A stretch of DNA of 64,000 bases. Source: Brachionus plicatilis. Taxonomy: Eukaryota; Rotifera; Eurotatoria; Ploima; Brachionidae. Of this stretch, positions 1 through 12,666 are shown piece by piece (the stretch's first letter is position 1; every line of letters starts with the position of its first letter). A model generated the notes under the pieces. It had not been told where the DNA came from. It saw only the letters and a list, made by a program, of their open reading frames with translations, and did not search any database. The stretch is from NCBI GenBank assembly GCA_010279815.1, contig QEOQ01000508.1:3800159-3864158 (forward strand). The letters are read 5' to 3'. The translations under genes and the position numbers were made by a program.

Positions 1-199
1 TTCCACTTAAATAAATTTAAAATTTAAAAACAGTGATTTTTTTTGTCTTTAAAAGTAAATTTTTATTAAAATCAATTAAAATATTTAAACCTATTAAGTT
101 CAATAAAAAGGGACATTTTAAAATTTTAAATATGAAAATAAACTTTACATGACATGTCAAGTAATTGCTTTAGATAAAATTGATTTTTCCTCTATAATT

Positions 200-260
200 A
201 AAAAAAATATTACAATTTATATTTTGATCTTTTGATCTTGATCTTAAACTTCAATTTGCC
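200..260 (-). repeat. Decayed terminus of a GGCA-type MITE
   Basis: On the minus strand this stretch reads GGCAAATTGAAGTTTAAGAT and continues with GATCAAGATCAAAAGATC. It resembles the ends of the palindromic MITEs at 8174 and 16608. No partner arm is visible, so it looks like a solo terminus. It lies about 110 bp upstream of the first protease start. Confidence 0.4.
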
Positions 261-367
261 GAAAAAGACACTAATAACATAAAATTTAACCAAAACATGA
301 GGGCTTAAAATAGTTCTTTCAAACAATGTTGAAAAATATTAAACAAAATCAGCATGATTGAAAGTAA

Positions 368-1750
368 ATGCATAAACATTGCTTAGATACGACTTTAAAA
401 TTAAAAGCTTTAAAAAATATGAAAATCAACTCGGAAATTTCTGCAACAAAACCAAGTCCACATAAATGTTTTCCAAAGTCTAAACCTTTACAGGCTCTGT
501 GCATATCATCAATTATCCTTGGCTTTCTAATCCTCATTGTTGGCATAATTTTGATTGCTTTATTCGCCACTAGTAATCTCAAATTTTTGAAAAAAAATTT
601 AAATTTAAAAAATTTAAATTTCAGTTCCTTGTTCTTTGGTTATTTGTCATTCAAAAGCAAGTAAATGCATAAATCACCCTTTTAGAGCCGAATGCATATG
701 TGATTTTGGCTACCAAGGAGATGGCCTCCACTACTGCGATGAATGCGGCTTGTCTTTTGCTGAGAAAAATTTGAAAATAATTGGTGGCATTGACGCTGCT
801 TCGAACAGCTGGCCCAGTGCCGCATATTTGCGCTTCTTTTATGAGGGAGATGTAGCAATTCAGCTAGAAGATGGATCTACAGCATCGGTCTATGTAAAAC
901 AAGGAGGTCTGTGTGGAGGAAGTTTAATTGACCGGAAGCATGTTTTAACTGCTGCACATTGTCTCCAAGCGATGTTAAAAGTCACATACAACAACAAGGA
1001 TTATTATTCCAAAGCTAAAATAAACTCAAAATTTCCCAGCCTAGAGTCAATGTATTTGATTTATTTAGGCATCAATGACATTAGTGCTCTTACGAGCTCT
1101 CAAGCTTATTCCATAAAAAAAATTTACAATGTAATTTAGCAAAAAATTAAGAAAAAAATTTAAAAAGAATTTTTATTCAATTTTTTTTAAAATTAGCATG
1201 AAGAATACAGTGGTTCAACATTATTAAATGATATTGCAGTAATTAAGCTTGATGATGAGGTAGTGCTGAACAGCAATATTCAATTAGCCTGTGTGCCAGA
1301 CTTTTCCAAAAAGTACTATCCAACTGGTGTTAACATTAAATCGTGGGTAATTGGATGGGGCTATACCAATCAATCGGCTAAAACTTTGCCAAATTTATTG
1401 CAAAATTTAAATGTGTTCATTTATGATCCAAGTGTGTGCTCAGATGTTGGATCAGAGGTTGAAAAAAATTGGAATTCTCAAATATGTGCAGGTGATATTG
1501 TTGAAGGCAAGAGTGCGTGCAATGGCGATTCTGGAGGCTCACTATTTGTTTTGGACAGTGTTCAGGGAAAAAATAAATTCATGTCCGTAGGAATTGTTAG
1601 CTATGGCAATGGAACCTGTGGCGGTGTTGACAATCCACAGTAATTTTAAAATTCAGTTTTAATGAAATTAATTGAAATTATTTTTTTAGAATTTATACTC
1701 GAATAAGCTATTTTGGCGAATGGATTCAATCCAAAAAATTTTTGTCCTGA
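368..1750 (+). CDS. Membrane-anchored EGF/S1-family serine protease, chymotrypsin-like pocket (4 exons)
   Basis: Exons inferred at 368-572, 625-1130, 1197-1639 and 1690-1750, all with GT-AG introns of 50-66 bp. They join in frame to about 404 residues. A short cytoplasmic N-terminus is followed by one hydrophobic anchor (about residues 45-66), then a cysteine-rich EGF-like module containing CICDFGYQGDG, then the S1 domain. The activation site reads IIGGIDAA. The triad is visible: His in TAAHC, Asp in LNDIAVIKL and Ser in GDSGGS. The pocket residue six before the catalytic Ser (chymotrypsin 189) is Ser, which predicts chymotrypsin-like specificity, unlike the Asp in the paralogue at 12667-19432. 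Expected to be a type II membrane ectoprotease. An alternative start at 419 would drop 17 residues; I kept the first ATG. The last exon ends IYTRISYFGEWI plus a short tail. Confidence 0.85.
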
Positions 1751-2512
1751 AATCAGAGCCTGTTCAATGTCTTTAGCAATTGATCATTTATTTTCTTTCG
1801 AAATAACTATCAGAATTTGTTTGATCACTAATATAATAAAAAATTTAAAGAGAATTAATTGAAAATTTAAATGTAATTTTATTAGCATTCATATCCAATA
1901 TTTAAATGATGTTTTTTTAATTCAAGATCATTAGAGAAATTTTAAATAGAAATTAAATCTAGTAAATCTAAAAGAGTTTATTTTTGAATATTTTTTATCC
2001 TTTTTCTTGATAATTTATGAAATGACTTTCTGGCACACGTGTTTTACTTTGAATAAAATTGAGAAAATTTTTTTAAAAAATTCAAATTTTTTATATAATA
2101 ATTAAAAAGAAATAAAATTTTAGGAAAATAAAATTTAACGTGGTTTTCTTCTCATAAAAATATGTCTCTGCTCTTGATTTAAAATGTATAAATTTTTTTT
2201 GGCATCGAAAAATTTCATACAAAGCTTCCAATACAAAACATAAATTGATGTTGAATTTTTTTAAGCACTTTATCAGCTCCTTTCTCATATAGCCAATTTT
2301 GGTTGTCCCTAAACGCAGACCCGTTTATTTGTTCGAGAAAGAAGTTTTTTTTAATAATCTTAAATATACCAGAATATAGCAAATTTTATACTCTTTCATA
2401 ATACGTTATGCTTTTTAACATTTTATATAAATTTTCGGTTGATATTGAGCAAAAATGTGTTGCAAACCCCTTAAAAAGTGTCTCCAGATCCCTTCAAATT
2501 TTGCATACCCCT
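1751..2512. other. AT-rich spacer
   Basis: 3' flank of the first protease. AATAAA-like hexamers occur (for example near 2052). The short minus-strand ORF at 2091-2288 is low-complexity and has no family signature. Nothing else was recognised. Confidence 0.5.
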
Positions 2513-2520
2513 ACTTATTT

Positions 2521-3649
2521 GATCTTTTGTAAATTATCCCCGTTTTTTTTTGTCCCTGAAATTTATGTTTCCGGGAAATTATCCCCGTTTTTTTCATTCC
2601 CGTGGCAAATTATTCCCAAAGTAAATTATATCCGAAAAATAACTAAAATAAAAATTAATATAAACTGAAAATTATCCCCGTTTATATCATTCCCGTAGCA
2701 AATTATTCCCAAAGTAAATTATATCCGAAAAATGACTAAAATAAAAATTAATATTAACTGGAAATTATCCCCGATTTTTTTATTCCTGTTTTTAAAGAGA
2801 AAAGAAATATTCAATTGGTTATTTAATAAAAATTTATTTGACGAATTGAAAAGAAATAAAAAAAAAAATTTTATTGAAATTAGAGAAAAATTTAAAAAAA
2901 TTAAACTTGATCACGATTTCGTTCTAAAAACGCAAGGTGCATATTGTTTGTCTCTTCAATCTGAATTTTTTTTTTAGACGGTTAGTTGCAAAGATTATTT
3001 GGATAATTTTGGGAGCAAATTTGGCCATTTTTATACAATTAAAAAAAAATAATAATAAAGTAATAAGCAAAAATAATGGATTTCTCAATTAAGCTTTAAT
3101 TATTTATTTATTATTTATTTGTTTTCTGTACCGAGCTAGAGCTCCTTCAGAATAAGTTAAAAAAAAATAATGAAAAAAAAAATAAAATAAAAATAAAATT
3201 AAAGTTAATAAAATGAGATAGAAAAAAAAGAATCGAAATAAAGTAAATAAGCTAAAAAAATGAAAGTTGAAAAGACATAAATAGGAATAGATTGTTACAT
3301 GTTGCACATGTTTAAATAGTTTGATAAACTTGTGAGTTCTTAAATAGTTTTAGATCATGTTTTGAATAAAAGTGAAAAAAAAACTTCAGTCTTTTCTATT
3401 ATTGAATTATTAAGCAATATAATTTAATTGGACAATTAAATATTTTACTACAAAAAATTTTACTGATCTAATTTTTTTGGTTTCGGAAATTATTTCAACG
3501 GGGATTAATTCCAGATTTTCGAAAAGGGAATAAATTATTTTGGGCATATTTTGATTCGGGGACAATTTCCTTATTTTTTAAATGGGGATAAATTCAACGG
3601 GGATAAATTCACGGGTATTAATTATTTCGGGGACAATTTACAGACAATC
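2521..3649. mobile_element. TIR DNA transposon with 8-bp target duplication, non-autonomous
   Basis: The ends are inverted: the left begins GATCTTTTGTAAATTATCCC and the right, read on the minus strand, begins GATTGTCTGTAAATTGTCCC. Both are flanked by ACTTATTT (2513-2520 and 3650-3657), an exact 8-bp duplication. Subterminal regions carry many AAATTATCCCC-type repeats, including a ~95-bp unit repeated in tandem at about 2573-2760. No transposase remains. A truncated LINE tail has inserted inside. The 8-bp duplication suggests a hAT-, P- or Merlin-type mechanism; the superfamily is not certain. Confidence 0.7.
3098..3318 (-). mobile_element. 5'-truncated LINE 3' tail (family of the 5796-7030 copy)
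   Basis: Read on the minus strand this matches 6800-7020: a CACATGT segment, a long T/A-rich stretch, then the hairpin box GAAGGAGCTCTAGCTCGGTA, ACAGAAAACAAATAA and an AAATA-type tail. It is a 3' fragment of the same non-LTR family, inserted within the TIR element at 2521-3649. Confidence 0.75.
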
Positions 3650-3657
3650 ACTTATTT

Positions 3658-4608
3658 AGCCTAAAACTTGTTACCATTTTGAAGATAAACATACCAATCG
3701 AAAGCTCTTGAGCTAAACAACTCGAATTAAAAAAAAACTTGTTAAAAGTCAAAATCAGTAATGAAATAAAGTTAAAAGTTTCAAGTTTTTTCAAATTTTA
3801 TTGAAATTATTAAATAATTAAAATGATTAATTACAAATTTCATAAACAAATTGATTGCCTTTTAAAAGCCTTTTTTTACAAACATCAATTTTTTTTTTAT
3901 AAAAGTTGTCTATTTTAAACGGTTATTACTAAAACACCGACCTCCAGTTTTTAAATAAATCACTTGCTTCTAGTTTAAAGTCAGGAGTCAAGGTTCTTCT
4001 AAAAAAAATAAAAACATTTAATAACATGGCTTCTAGTGTTGGATGCGGTCAGATCAACCGGTCCATTTTACGGGTCGTTTTTTTCGGTCATTTAGCCTGT
4101 CAGCTTGACGGTCAAAGTTTTGGACCGCCAAGAACCCAACTTTGTAATACTATATATCTTTTTCACTTATTTTTAATATACGAACAATAGCTAAAGGAGT
4201 TTCATTACTCAAAGTCTATTTAAATACAGTAGTGATTTGATATAAGGATTCATGGTAAAGAATCTTACTACACAATCATGTTAATTCTGCCCACGTTTTT
4301 TATGGTCAAATTTTATTTTTTCGATAAAGAAAAGATGTTTTTCATAAAATTCAACATTTTTTTAGGGGAATGGATAGTTTTCAACCGATTTAATTTTTAT
4401 CCTATCCTATGTTTTTTTAATGAAAAAAGCTTTGTCTCGAGAATCTATGAATCTTTTTGGGATAGAATTTTTTTGTTTTTAAGTTGAAATTCTAATTTTT
4501 TTTTTATATTCTTTGAAAATATAAACAAAACAAATCTAAAGTAAAAAATTTTAAAAAACCATAATGTCCACTTCAAAAGAAAATTCGAAAAAAACTAACA
4601 TTCAAAAC
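3658..4608. other. AT-rich spacer with a possible hAT end
   Basis: Mostly AT-rich. From 4036 the sequence TAGTGTTGGATGCGGTCAGA opens a GC-richer ~110-bp stretch with repeated GGTC/GACC motifs, which resembles a hAT-type terminus. No partner end was found. Confidence 0.3.
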
Positions 4609-4639
4609 TAACATGGATTTTTTAAGAATAGTTTTAAAG

Positions 4640-5123
4640 CTTTAGATAAAACTGTACCTAATAATTCTCTTGATCATTACATTGATGATTTTAGGGTTGC
4701 TGGTGCTTTAATTAATAAGTATTTCAAAAGAATAATACCTGACTATGAAAGTTCTCTTATGACCACAAGAAAAATGCTTAATCGACTAAATAAACCAAAT
4801 GATTTAATTAAGTTAGTAAATAGTTTGTACCATCAAGGCATATTAGTAAAAAAAAGTATAGAACTTATGTTAAATATATTCGAAATGTTAACCTTTCTGA
4901 GGCTTTACAAGGGTGGGTATGTGAATGTAAAGTGGGTCATCGAAATTTGGGATGTTGTTCTCATATTACCGCTGTTATTTATTATTTATCTTATGGTAAG
5001 TATCAATACAAAATAGATGATCCTGGTAGCACTTTATTAAGACTTTTAGGAATAAATGTTTTTGAAGATGATAGTGAGGATGAAGATAATACTGAATATA
5101 TTGAAAGCTTTGAAGATGTTTAA
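4640..5123 (+). pseudogene. Decayed transposase C-terminus with SWIM-like zinc motif
   Basis: Two reading frames join across a frameshift in the A-run near 4849. The first gives LDHYIDDFRVAGALINKYF and onward. The second gives the zinc-binding-like WVCECKVGHRNLGCCSHI motif, then an acidic tail (EDDSEDEDNTEY) and a stop at 5121-5123. A W-C-C...C-H segment near an acidic C-terminus is typical of transposases of DDE/SWIM type in invertebrate genomes. No DDE core is visible upstream, so this is a C-terminal relic. The exact superfamily was not determined. Confidence 0.5.
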
Positions 5124-5395
5124 TATTAAAAAAATTACATTTAAAAAACTTTTTATATCTGTTTTAATTTACTTAGAAATTAACCAATTGAGAATTATCA
5201 AATTATCTATTAATATACCTAACATAGTTTAATGTGATGTATATCATAAAAAAATAATATCAATATATTGGAAAAATTTAAATTATATTTAAATTTATAT
5301 TATAAAGAAAATATTTGACTCATTCTGTTTGTAAAATTGTAATTAATTATCAAAACTAAATTTTAATTTAATTCTGAACTTTGAAAGTACACAGA

Positions 5396-5500
5396 AAACG
5401 TTTTTCAACAGCGACCAACCTATTGAAAGTTGGAATTTGTTCACCAGACTCTAAGCTTCAAAAGAAGCCCTCGTTTAGGTTGGTCGCGATTGAAAAACGG
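5396..5500. repeat. Short TIR/hairpin element (~105 bp)
   Basis: Inverted arms of about 20 bp, GTTTTTCAACAGCGACCAAC at the left and its near-complement at the right, flank a ~60-bp centre. It looks like a very small MITE or a strong hairpin. No clear target duplication. Confidence 0.45.
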
Positions 5501-5795
5501 CTGGGGCAAAAAATGAATGGATGTGTGGTAAAGTTCTTTACGTAATTTTACGTAAAAATTCGAAAATTTACAAAAATTGTTAAACAAGAATTGTAAAAAA
5601 TGATATACAGTCAATAACCGGTTATCCGTAATTTTTTATCCGGAATGCTCGATTATCAGGAGTCAATTTTCGGACTAGCACTTTTTGATTTTTTACTTTG
5701 AGCTTTTTCGCTTCCTACTTTTCAGGTTTTGAGCTAATTAGAACAGCATTCCTTCGGTATTACTTCCTTTTAAACTTTAATATATAATCATATAC

Positions 5796-7030
5796 GATGT
5801 GGCATCGATGTGGTTTGGCATGAAGGTTTACTTTTTAAATTGATTAAAATAAATCCACCTCATTACTTGACTATCTGGATTAGATCCTTTTTAGACTCTA
5901 GGACATTTAAGGTAAATGTGAATGACCATCTGAGCGAAGAATATCAATTAACTGCAAGTGTTCCTCAAGGCTCAGTAATTAGTCCTCTTTTATTTAGTAT
6001 ATATATTAATGACATCCCCAAAAGAAACAAAACAAATAATGAATACTCTCTGCTTTTCGCAGATGATCTAGTAACATTCTTCATTTATAACAAAAAGGGG
6101 AACCTAGAAAATAAGATTAATAAATACACCAACGAACTAGAACAATGGCTTATTAAATGGAAAATGAAGATATCAGTTGAAAAGTCGTGTTCAGTAGTCT
6201 TTTCTAGGTACGAAAAAGAGAGTGATAATCTAAACTTAAAAATTTATGGAAACAGAATAGTGAGCCAAAAAGAAATCAAGTTTCTTGGTATTAAATTTGA
6301 TTCTAAGTTAAATTTTAATATACTGGTAGACGAAATTAAAGAACGCTGCAATAAAAGACTAAATATTATTCAGATATTGTCAAACAAAAAATGGGGTCTC
6401 AATCAAAACACACTAGGAAATTTATATAAATCTTTAGTCGGATCAATCTTATACTATTCTTTTCCTTGCTTAAATTCATTTTCAGAAAATAATATCAAAA
6501 AACTACAAGCAATTCAGAATACAGCGGTCAGGTCTATTCTTAAGTTAAAATATGATACTCCCTCCAACATTGTGCATCATGAGACTTTTAATAAACTAAA
6601 ATTAAAAACAGTCTCGAATCGGCTTTTTGAATTGAGTGAGAGATATGTTGGGACAGGACTGAGTCATTCTATTCCATTAACTGTTAGACTGGTGGAAGAA
6701 TATAACAAAGGTTTCGAATCAAGACATATTGAATACCCAACTCCATTGTGTAATTGCTACCTTACTATTTCTTCTTTTTTTCCTGAAACTTGAACTATGC
6801 AAACATGTGCCACATGTAACAATCTTTTCCAATTTATGTCTCTTCAACTTTCATTTTTTTAGCTTATTTACTTTATTTTGATTCTTTTTTTATCTTATTT
6901 TATTAACTTTAATTTTATTTTTATTTTATTTCATTTTTATTTTATTTTTTTTTTATTTTACTTTTTAACTTATTCTGAAGGAGCTTTAGCTCGGTACAGA
7001 AAACAAATAAATAAAATAAATAATAATAAT
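5796..7030 (+). mobile_element. 5'-truncated non-LTR retrotransposon (Jockey/CR1-like), best copy in window
   Basis: Contains a reverse transcriptase ORF (5810-6793) followed by a T/A-rich 3' UTR and a compact terminal hairpin box (GAAGGAGCTTTAGCTCGGTA) ending in an AAATAAATAAA-type tail. The copy starts just at the first catalytic aspartate motif, so the endonuclease and fingers are missing. At least six shorter copies of its tail occur elsewhere in the window. Confidence 0.8.
5810..6793 (+). pseudogene. Reverse transcriptase, C-terminal two thirds
   Basis: About 327 codons. The conserved VPQGSVISPLLFSIYIND block is followed by the catalytic LLFADDL, then KFLGIKFDSKLNFN and the thumb/C-terminal region with IKKLQAIQNTAVRSIL. 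The preceding text (GATGTGGCATC, then VWHEG) suggests the DVAKAFD-type motif was partly deleted. The endonuclease domain is absent. The remaining frame is open, which suggests a fairly young insertion, but it cannot encode a full enzyme. Confidence 0.8.
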
Positions 7031-7299
7031 GTGAGCCAGTCTGTTATTCGCATTAAAAATGACAAGACATATGTATCAAGTCCCTAATTTTATTCGTTCC
7101 TTACTTTTTCCTTCCGTTAATTTGTTGTTTTTATTCGTTAATTGTTTCTTTGTTCTAAATAAACACTCTAAATCAATTAACACTGTGTTTACCCCTCTTT
7201 TCGTTATCAAATCGTGTTATCCGGAAAATTTATTATCCGGATGGCTTTTGATTTTTGCATTCAAAAGATTCAATTATCAAAAAGTTAAATAAAAATAAT

Positions 7300-7972
7300 T
7301 TTTTTAATGATTCTGGTCAACAGTTGTTATATAAATAAGAATTATATGAAAATAAAAATATTAGATTTTGATTTCTTAATGGAATTTACGAATGAAAATA
7401 AACTAGTTGAACTTAAGACGAAACTCTTGATGATGCAGAGTTACTTCCACATCAAAAAATCTATCAAGAGGATAAGAGGCAAGAATATTGAATTTAAACT
7501 ACCTGAATATCTTATAATTTATAGAAATGCAATCGAAAGTGCAAAACGGGAGATTTTTGGGAGTTAAAGAGCAAGCAAGATGAGATTAGTCGATATTTTT
7601 GTCGGTTCATGGGGCACGGGTGTAGAATTGATCGATGATAATCTATGCAAATTCAAAGAATCAGAGGAGACTAATTCCGAAATAACAACTCAGTTTAAAA
7701 AAGAAAGTCGTTTCGGAAGTCATGTTATATAGCAGAGCTATTTCAAGTCCTAAAAACATCCTAAAAGAAAAAGACCACTACTTTGTTAATACTTAATTTT
7801 TTGAATTCTTTAATAATATATATAGCAGAGCTTTTTTTTTAAGATCCGCTCAAATATCAGGTGAAAAAGTTTACAATCAAAAATTCAATTCGAAAACTTT
7901 GAGAGGAGATTGTGATGATGCCATCACAGATGGATTCAAACAAAGATTTTGAGCAAATCAAAAAATCAAATA

Positions 7973-8003
<31 letters not shown>

Positions 8004-9330
8004 TTAAATAAAATTTAAATTTGATTTTAACTAGAAAAAAAAACTATTAAATTAATACAAAAAATAAAAAAATCATAAAATTAAATTAATCTAAATTATT
8101 TTTATTTAAATAAAATTTTTAATCAAATATATAAAATCATAATATCCGATGAACAAATAAAAGAACACATTTTGGCATCTTGAAGTTTAGGATCAAAAAA
8201 ATCAGATCAAATAATATTTTGTTTATAACTTTTGAATGGTACTTGATTAAGTCTCTCTGCAAAATGCTAAATAATGCAAAATACATGCTGAATATTGTGT
8301 GAGGCTCTGCAAAAACTCTGCATTTTGCAGCAAAATGCACGCCATTAAAAAGTATTTAATTTGACTGCGCAGTTTAAATGCAGAGTTTTTGCAGAGCCTC
8401 ATACAATATTCAGCATGTATTTTGTTAAATTTAGCATTTTGCATAGAGATTTAATCAAGTACCATTCAAAAGTTATAAAAGAATTACTTTTTGATCTGAT
8501 TTTTTTGATCCTAAACTTCAAGATGCCCACATTTTCGATGCCATATACTCAATACAAGAATTAATTATTTTCTGACAATTTGTTTACAATTGCATGTGAA
8601 TTAATCGAAAAAAATGGAAAGGAAAAAATTCAAATGTTGACAAATTTTTGTCAGAATTCAAAAAAAATAGCCTTAACAAAAACAATGGATCGTCTGAGTA
8701 ATCTTTGAAATGGATTACCAAGCACATTGCTTAAATAAAACCTTTTTGAATCAACACATTCAAAAGTCAAAAATTTTGAGAAAACAAGAGTTGGCTTTAT
8801 AGAATTTTTGAACAATGGTCGAGAAAATCTTGCGCGATTTTGGTCCCAAATAAGATCTGAACGAACAAAAGCTGTCTCAATAGGAATAGTCAAAGTAAAT
8901 CGTGAAAATTGGAAAGTAAGTGCGTGTTCTTGTTCATAATAGCATGTTGTTACAGGCTTAGTAAGTATTTAAAAAAATAAAAATTTTCTTTAATTTTATT
9001 AAAATTTGTCTTATTAAAATTGATCAAATTCAATGGTATTGAAATGGATATTCCATTGAACAACAAGCCAAAGTGAGGGCAAAAAACAAAACAAGATTGT
9101 GTCTACAACATCAACCATCTGACTGTATTCAGAACGAAGAAAATACTTTTCTTGAATCTGACGAAGACTCGGATATAGAATCAGAATCAGCTCCAAAATT
9201 ATCTAATAAACAGAAGCCGAATTGTGCAGTTTTATCTATTTAAAATATTTGTACAACTTGTAATGCTGTCATGAAGGAAAAAAAGGTTTTTGCAGTCCAA
9301 ATTGTTGTACTAAGAAAAAAAATTGAATTT
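7300..9330 (+). pseudogene. Decayed transposon gene, probably MULE/SWIM type
   Basis: Coding-like scraps on the + strand occur in several frames. The best is about 8770-8930 (FIEFLNNGRENLARFWSQI, then ENWKVSACSCS), where W plus CxC is the start of a SWIM finger. About 9030-9250 then gives KTRLCLQHQPSDC followed by an acidic run (ESDEDSDIESES), a tail of the sort that follows SWIM fingers in MULE transposases. Upstream pieces (7307-7567 and 7840-7950) are not recognisable. Many stops and shifts are present. A palindromic MITE has inserted at 8174-8527. Confidence 0.4.
8174..8527. mobile_element. Palindromic MITE, GGCA...TGCC ends, 8-bp target duplication (copy 1)
   Basis: A 354-bp near-perfect palindrome with arms of about 165 bp. 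The left end reads GGCATCTTGAAGTTTAGGAT and the right end is its complement. It is flanked by CACATTTT at 8166-8173 and 8528-8535. The centre is a short AATTTGACTGCGCAGTTTAA-like loop. GG...CC termini with 8-9 bp duplications are a Merlin feature, which I infer by ends only. No coding sequence; the overlapping short ORFs are shadows of the palindrome. Confidence 0.8.
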
Positions 9331-9339
9331 TTTTGTAGA

Positions 9340-12300
9340 TTTTTTTAAGCATTCATTTACTAAATATATTTTTTTTTATTGATTAATTGGAAAAAAATTT
9401 TTTGGAATTGTTACTTATTATGGTTATTTAAGTAAAAAAATTGACACAATATTAACTTTATTATTTTTTTATTTTCTTATGGGATTTTTATTAATTATGT
9501 GGAATTTTTACAAAAAATATTGAACACAATTATTTAGAGTCTTATTTTAGTTATTTTTATTTATTTTGTCACGAGTTTATTAAAATCTGTCAAATTATTT
9601 ATTGATAGCCATTCGAAAATTGTTTGAATTAATTTTATTTTTCTACTTTAGAATTTATTGTTTTTTTTTGCTTTGAGTTTGACAGACACCATCTTTTTGA
9701 TCATCAATATTAAGTTTATAATGATCAGACAGGTAATTTTATAGGAGAATTATTTCTGTAACTACAAGATTTTAAAATCTAAAATTTTGTTATTTTGAAA
9801 TTATTGCGATTTCGGTTTTAAATTTCTTATTCTACATATATTTTTTTTTAACTTTACTAATATTTTCGTAATGGAAACCAAAATGAATCAAAAATGAACC
9901 AAAATAAATAACATGAAACACTTTTTGGTATTAGGGAATATTTAAATATCTGAATCGAAAGAATCGTCCTTCAATTAAGTTTTGAGGTTTAAAAACATGA
10001 TTAATAAAAATTAAATAGAATGATTAATCGAATTAATCAAAAAAATATTAGTCTATGATTCACTTAATTAAGTGATTTTTTATATTAAAATAACTAGGAA
10101 AAATTAACTTTATTACATAAGAAATTCATAATAAAGCATGTAGCACTTTGTTGTAATTGGTGTCTTTTATTTTAAAAAGAAAATATTTTGGTTCAATTTT
10201 TGCTGAATATACAGAGCTCCTTTTCGCCGATTTTATAAAAATTTACTATAAACATATGGTTTTTTATTTATTTAATTTTTGATTAAAAAACCTTAATTTT
10301 TTGAATTTAGTTAAGCAAACATAAATCAAAATAAAATGATCCCTTAAAAAATTAAAAGCAAAAATATTAATTCTTAAATCAAAGCATTTTTTCAAAACTA
10401 TTCAAATAATAGTTTCACTAAAATTTCATCAAAATATTTTTTCATTTTGTAAAAAAACATCGCACTCTCCATGAATTCTTATTTTTAAAATGAAAAAATA
10501 TTTTTGTTTCTACGAAAATAAATGACTAGTACTTTTTTTTTATTATCGTTGAATAAAATTTGACATTAAAGATCTAAAAAACATTTGATTTACAACCACT
10601 TTTGACATTTAAAAAAAGCTTTATTTATTGAATTTTGAAAGGTTCGATTTAAAAAAGTTTTACAATACATTGCTACTCTAAATTATCCAAAATAATAAGC
10701 TCAATCAACATTTTAAAAATTTAAATTGAAATATTTTGTAGCTTAATTAGTTTATATGTTAAATTTTTTTCTAAAGTTGTCTATGTTTTAAATTTTATTT
10801 CTCACATTTTTGTGGACACAAAAAAATTAAGAAAAAACTTAAATTAACCATGATCAATCAAAATACTTACCCTTTTAATTTATCTAATAAAAAAACACTT
10901 TCAAAAAAATAAAAGATTAATTTTTAGTCTCTTTATATCTTGAGAAAAGTTAAATTCTTTTAATCGTTTAACATTAATCAAATTTTTTTAATTAAAAAAA
11001 GAGTCATTTTGAAAGATTTTTTATTTATTTTACAATAAAAATATGACTAATTTTTAAACATGCATTTTTATTTTTTTCAATAAACACCATATGGGTGATC
11101 AATAAAAAAGTGAGAAAATAATAAGTTAAATTTTTTTGTCTTCAAAAACTAAATAAAAATGAATTGAAACACTAAACACAAAACAAAACAGAACAATTAA
11201 AATAAATAACAGAACTGATTTAAAAAAAAAGTTTTGTTTTGAATTTTAATTCATTTGCGATTAAAAAAAAAATTCAAAAAGGTGGAATTTTTTAACTCAT
11301 TTTCAAATCTAAAAATTCTAAAAAAAGAAAATTTTATATGAAATAAAGTTGAATATAATTGATTGAAAATTCATTTATTAAAAAATTTTATTTTTTTGAG
11401 GTAAAAATTGAGATATTTTCCAATATAAAATAGCTTGAGAAAAACTAAAAGCCCATATTAAATAGACATAATTTAACTTAAAATTTATATTTAATAAATT
11501 TAAATATAAATAATCTTTTTTATAATAAATTTAATCTTTTTCGATTTTTATCGCCAGAATTGGCATAAATTGAGAATAAAAAATAATCATCCCTTTTCAA
11601 GCCAAACTATTAAATTAAAAAATAGAATTGATTATAAATTTTCTACAATTTTTAGTAGTACTACTACTTCTATTTTAATAATTTTTGATTTGGTTACTTC
11701 AAAGCTTGCTAATTTAATTTAAATTTAAAAATTTTGAAATTTTGGAGCAGCTCACAAAATTATGATACACTGATGGTGCAATCGATCTCGATTTTACTAA
11801 TGTTTATATTCTAGTGGAATTTGAAGATCAAAAATTTGCCTTGAATTTTTTGATTCTTAATTATTTTATTTAAATTAGCCAATTTTTATTGAAACAATCA
11901 AAAATAAAATTTTAAAAAATTTTTTAATTTGTTAATTTTTTTAGCTTTATTTATGGAAATTTTCTAATTTCTCATGCCTTCTTTTAACTTGGACACATGA
12001 TCTTTGAACAATTTAAAAATTAAGAAGAGTTTACAAATGATTAAACTTAAAAAAAAATTTGTAAAAAAATATTTGTCAAAAGTCTTGTGTTTAATATTCT
12101 TAATGATACCGGCAGTTATTTAAATTTTAAATTATGTAACAAATACAATTTTCTCTAAAAGTTAGCTTCAAGTTAATATTGCATTTAAATTCTAAAACAA
12201 CTCTCAAGGCGCATTAATTTGATTAATTTGACTAGGTATTCGATTTAAATATTTGCCTTGAAATAGGTATATTTGAAAAATATGCTTGACTTAAATATTT

Positions 12301-12660
12301 GGAAAGCTTTCCGAAATGTAAATGAATTTTTTGGTGAAATGAATTTTGAAAAATAAAAGTAATAAGCAAAACCTTGATTGCAGAAAAATCAATATTATTA
12401 AGTAATAGTTTTGTTGCCAAGGTGAGACTGAACCAAAATTAAAAATCTATCAGAATAATGTGCGTCTTAACATCAACATTATTCAACTAAATTATTTTTA
12501 TTTAAATGTAATGATTAAAATGAATGGTTTTTTCGGAATTATGAATTTATGCAAAATAAAGTCTCAGCATATTCTTACGTAACTAGAAATTCAGTTTTTT
12601 AATAATGTTTTTTATAAAATTATTTTTATTACATTTTTTGTCGGATTTTTATAAAAGAAT
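9340..12660. other. Long AT-rich stretch, no gene seen
   Basis: Homopolymer-rich AT sequence with stops in every frame. The short minus-strand ORF at 12232-12420 has no family signature. I saw no TIR pair, tRNA or conserved coding block. Confidence 0.5.
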
Positions 12661-12666
12661 TTAGCA

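Noticed and set aside
5607..7270. Opposed TTATCCGGA-rich segments around the LINE copy, possibly a pogo-like element split by it
   Set aside because: The left end (TACAGTCAATAACCGGTTAT) has no matching right terminus or second TA; similarity is limited to short words.
8247..8564. Pair of similar ORFs on opposite strands
   Set aside because: Produced by the symmetry of the 354-bp palindromic MITE.
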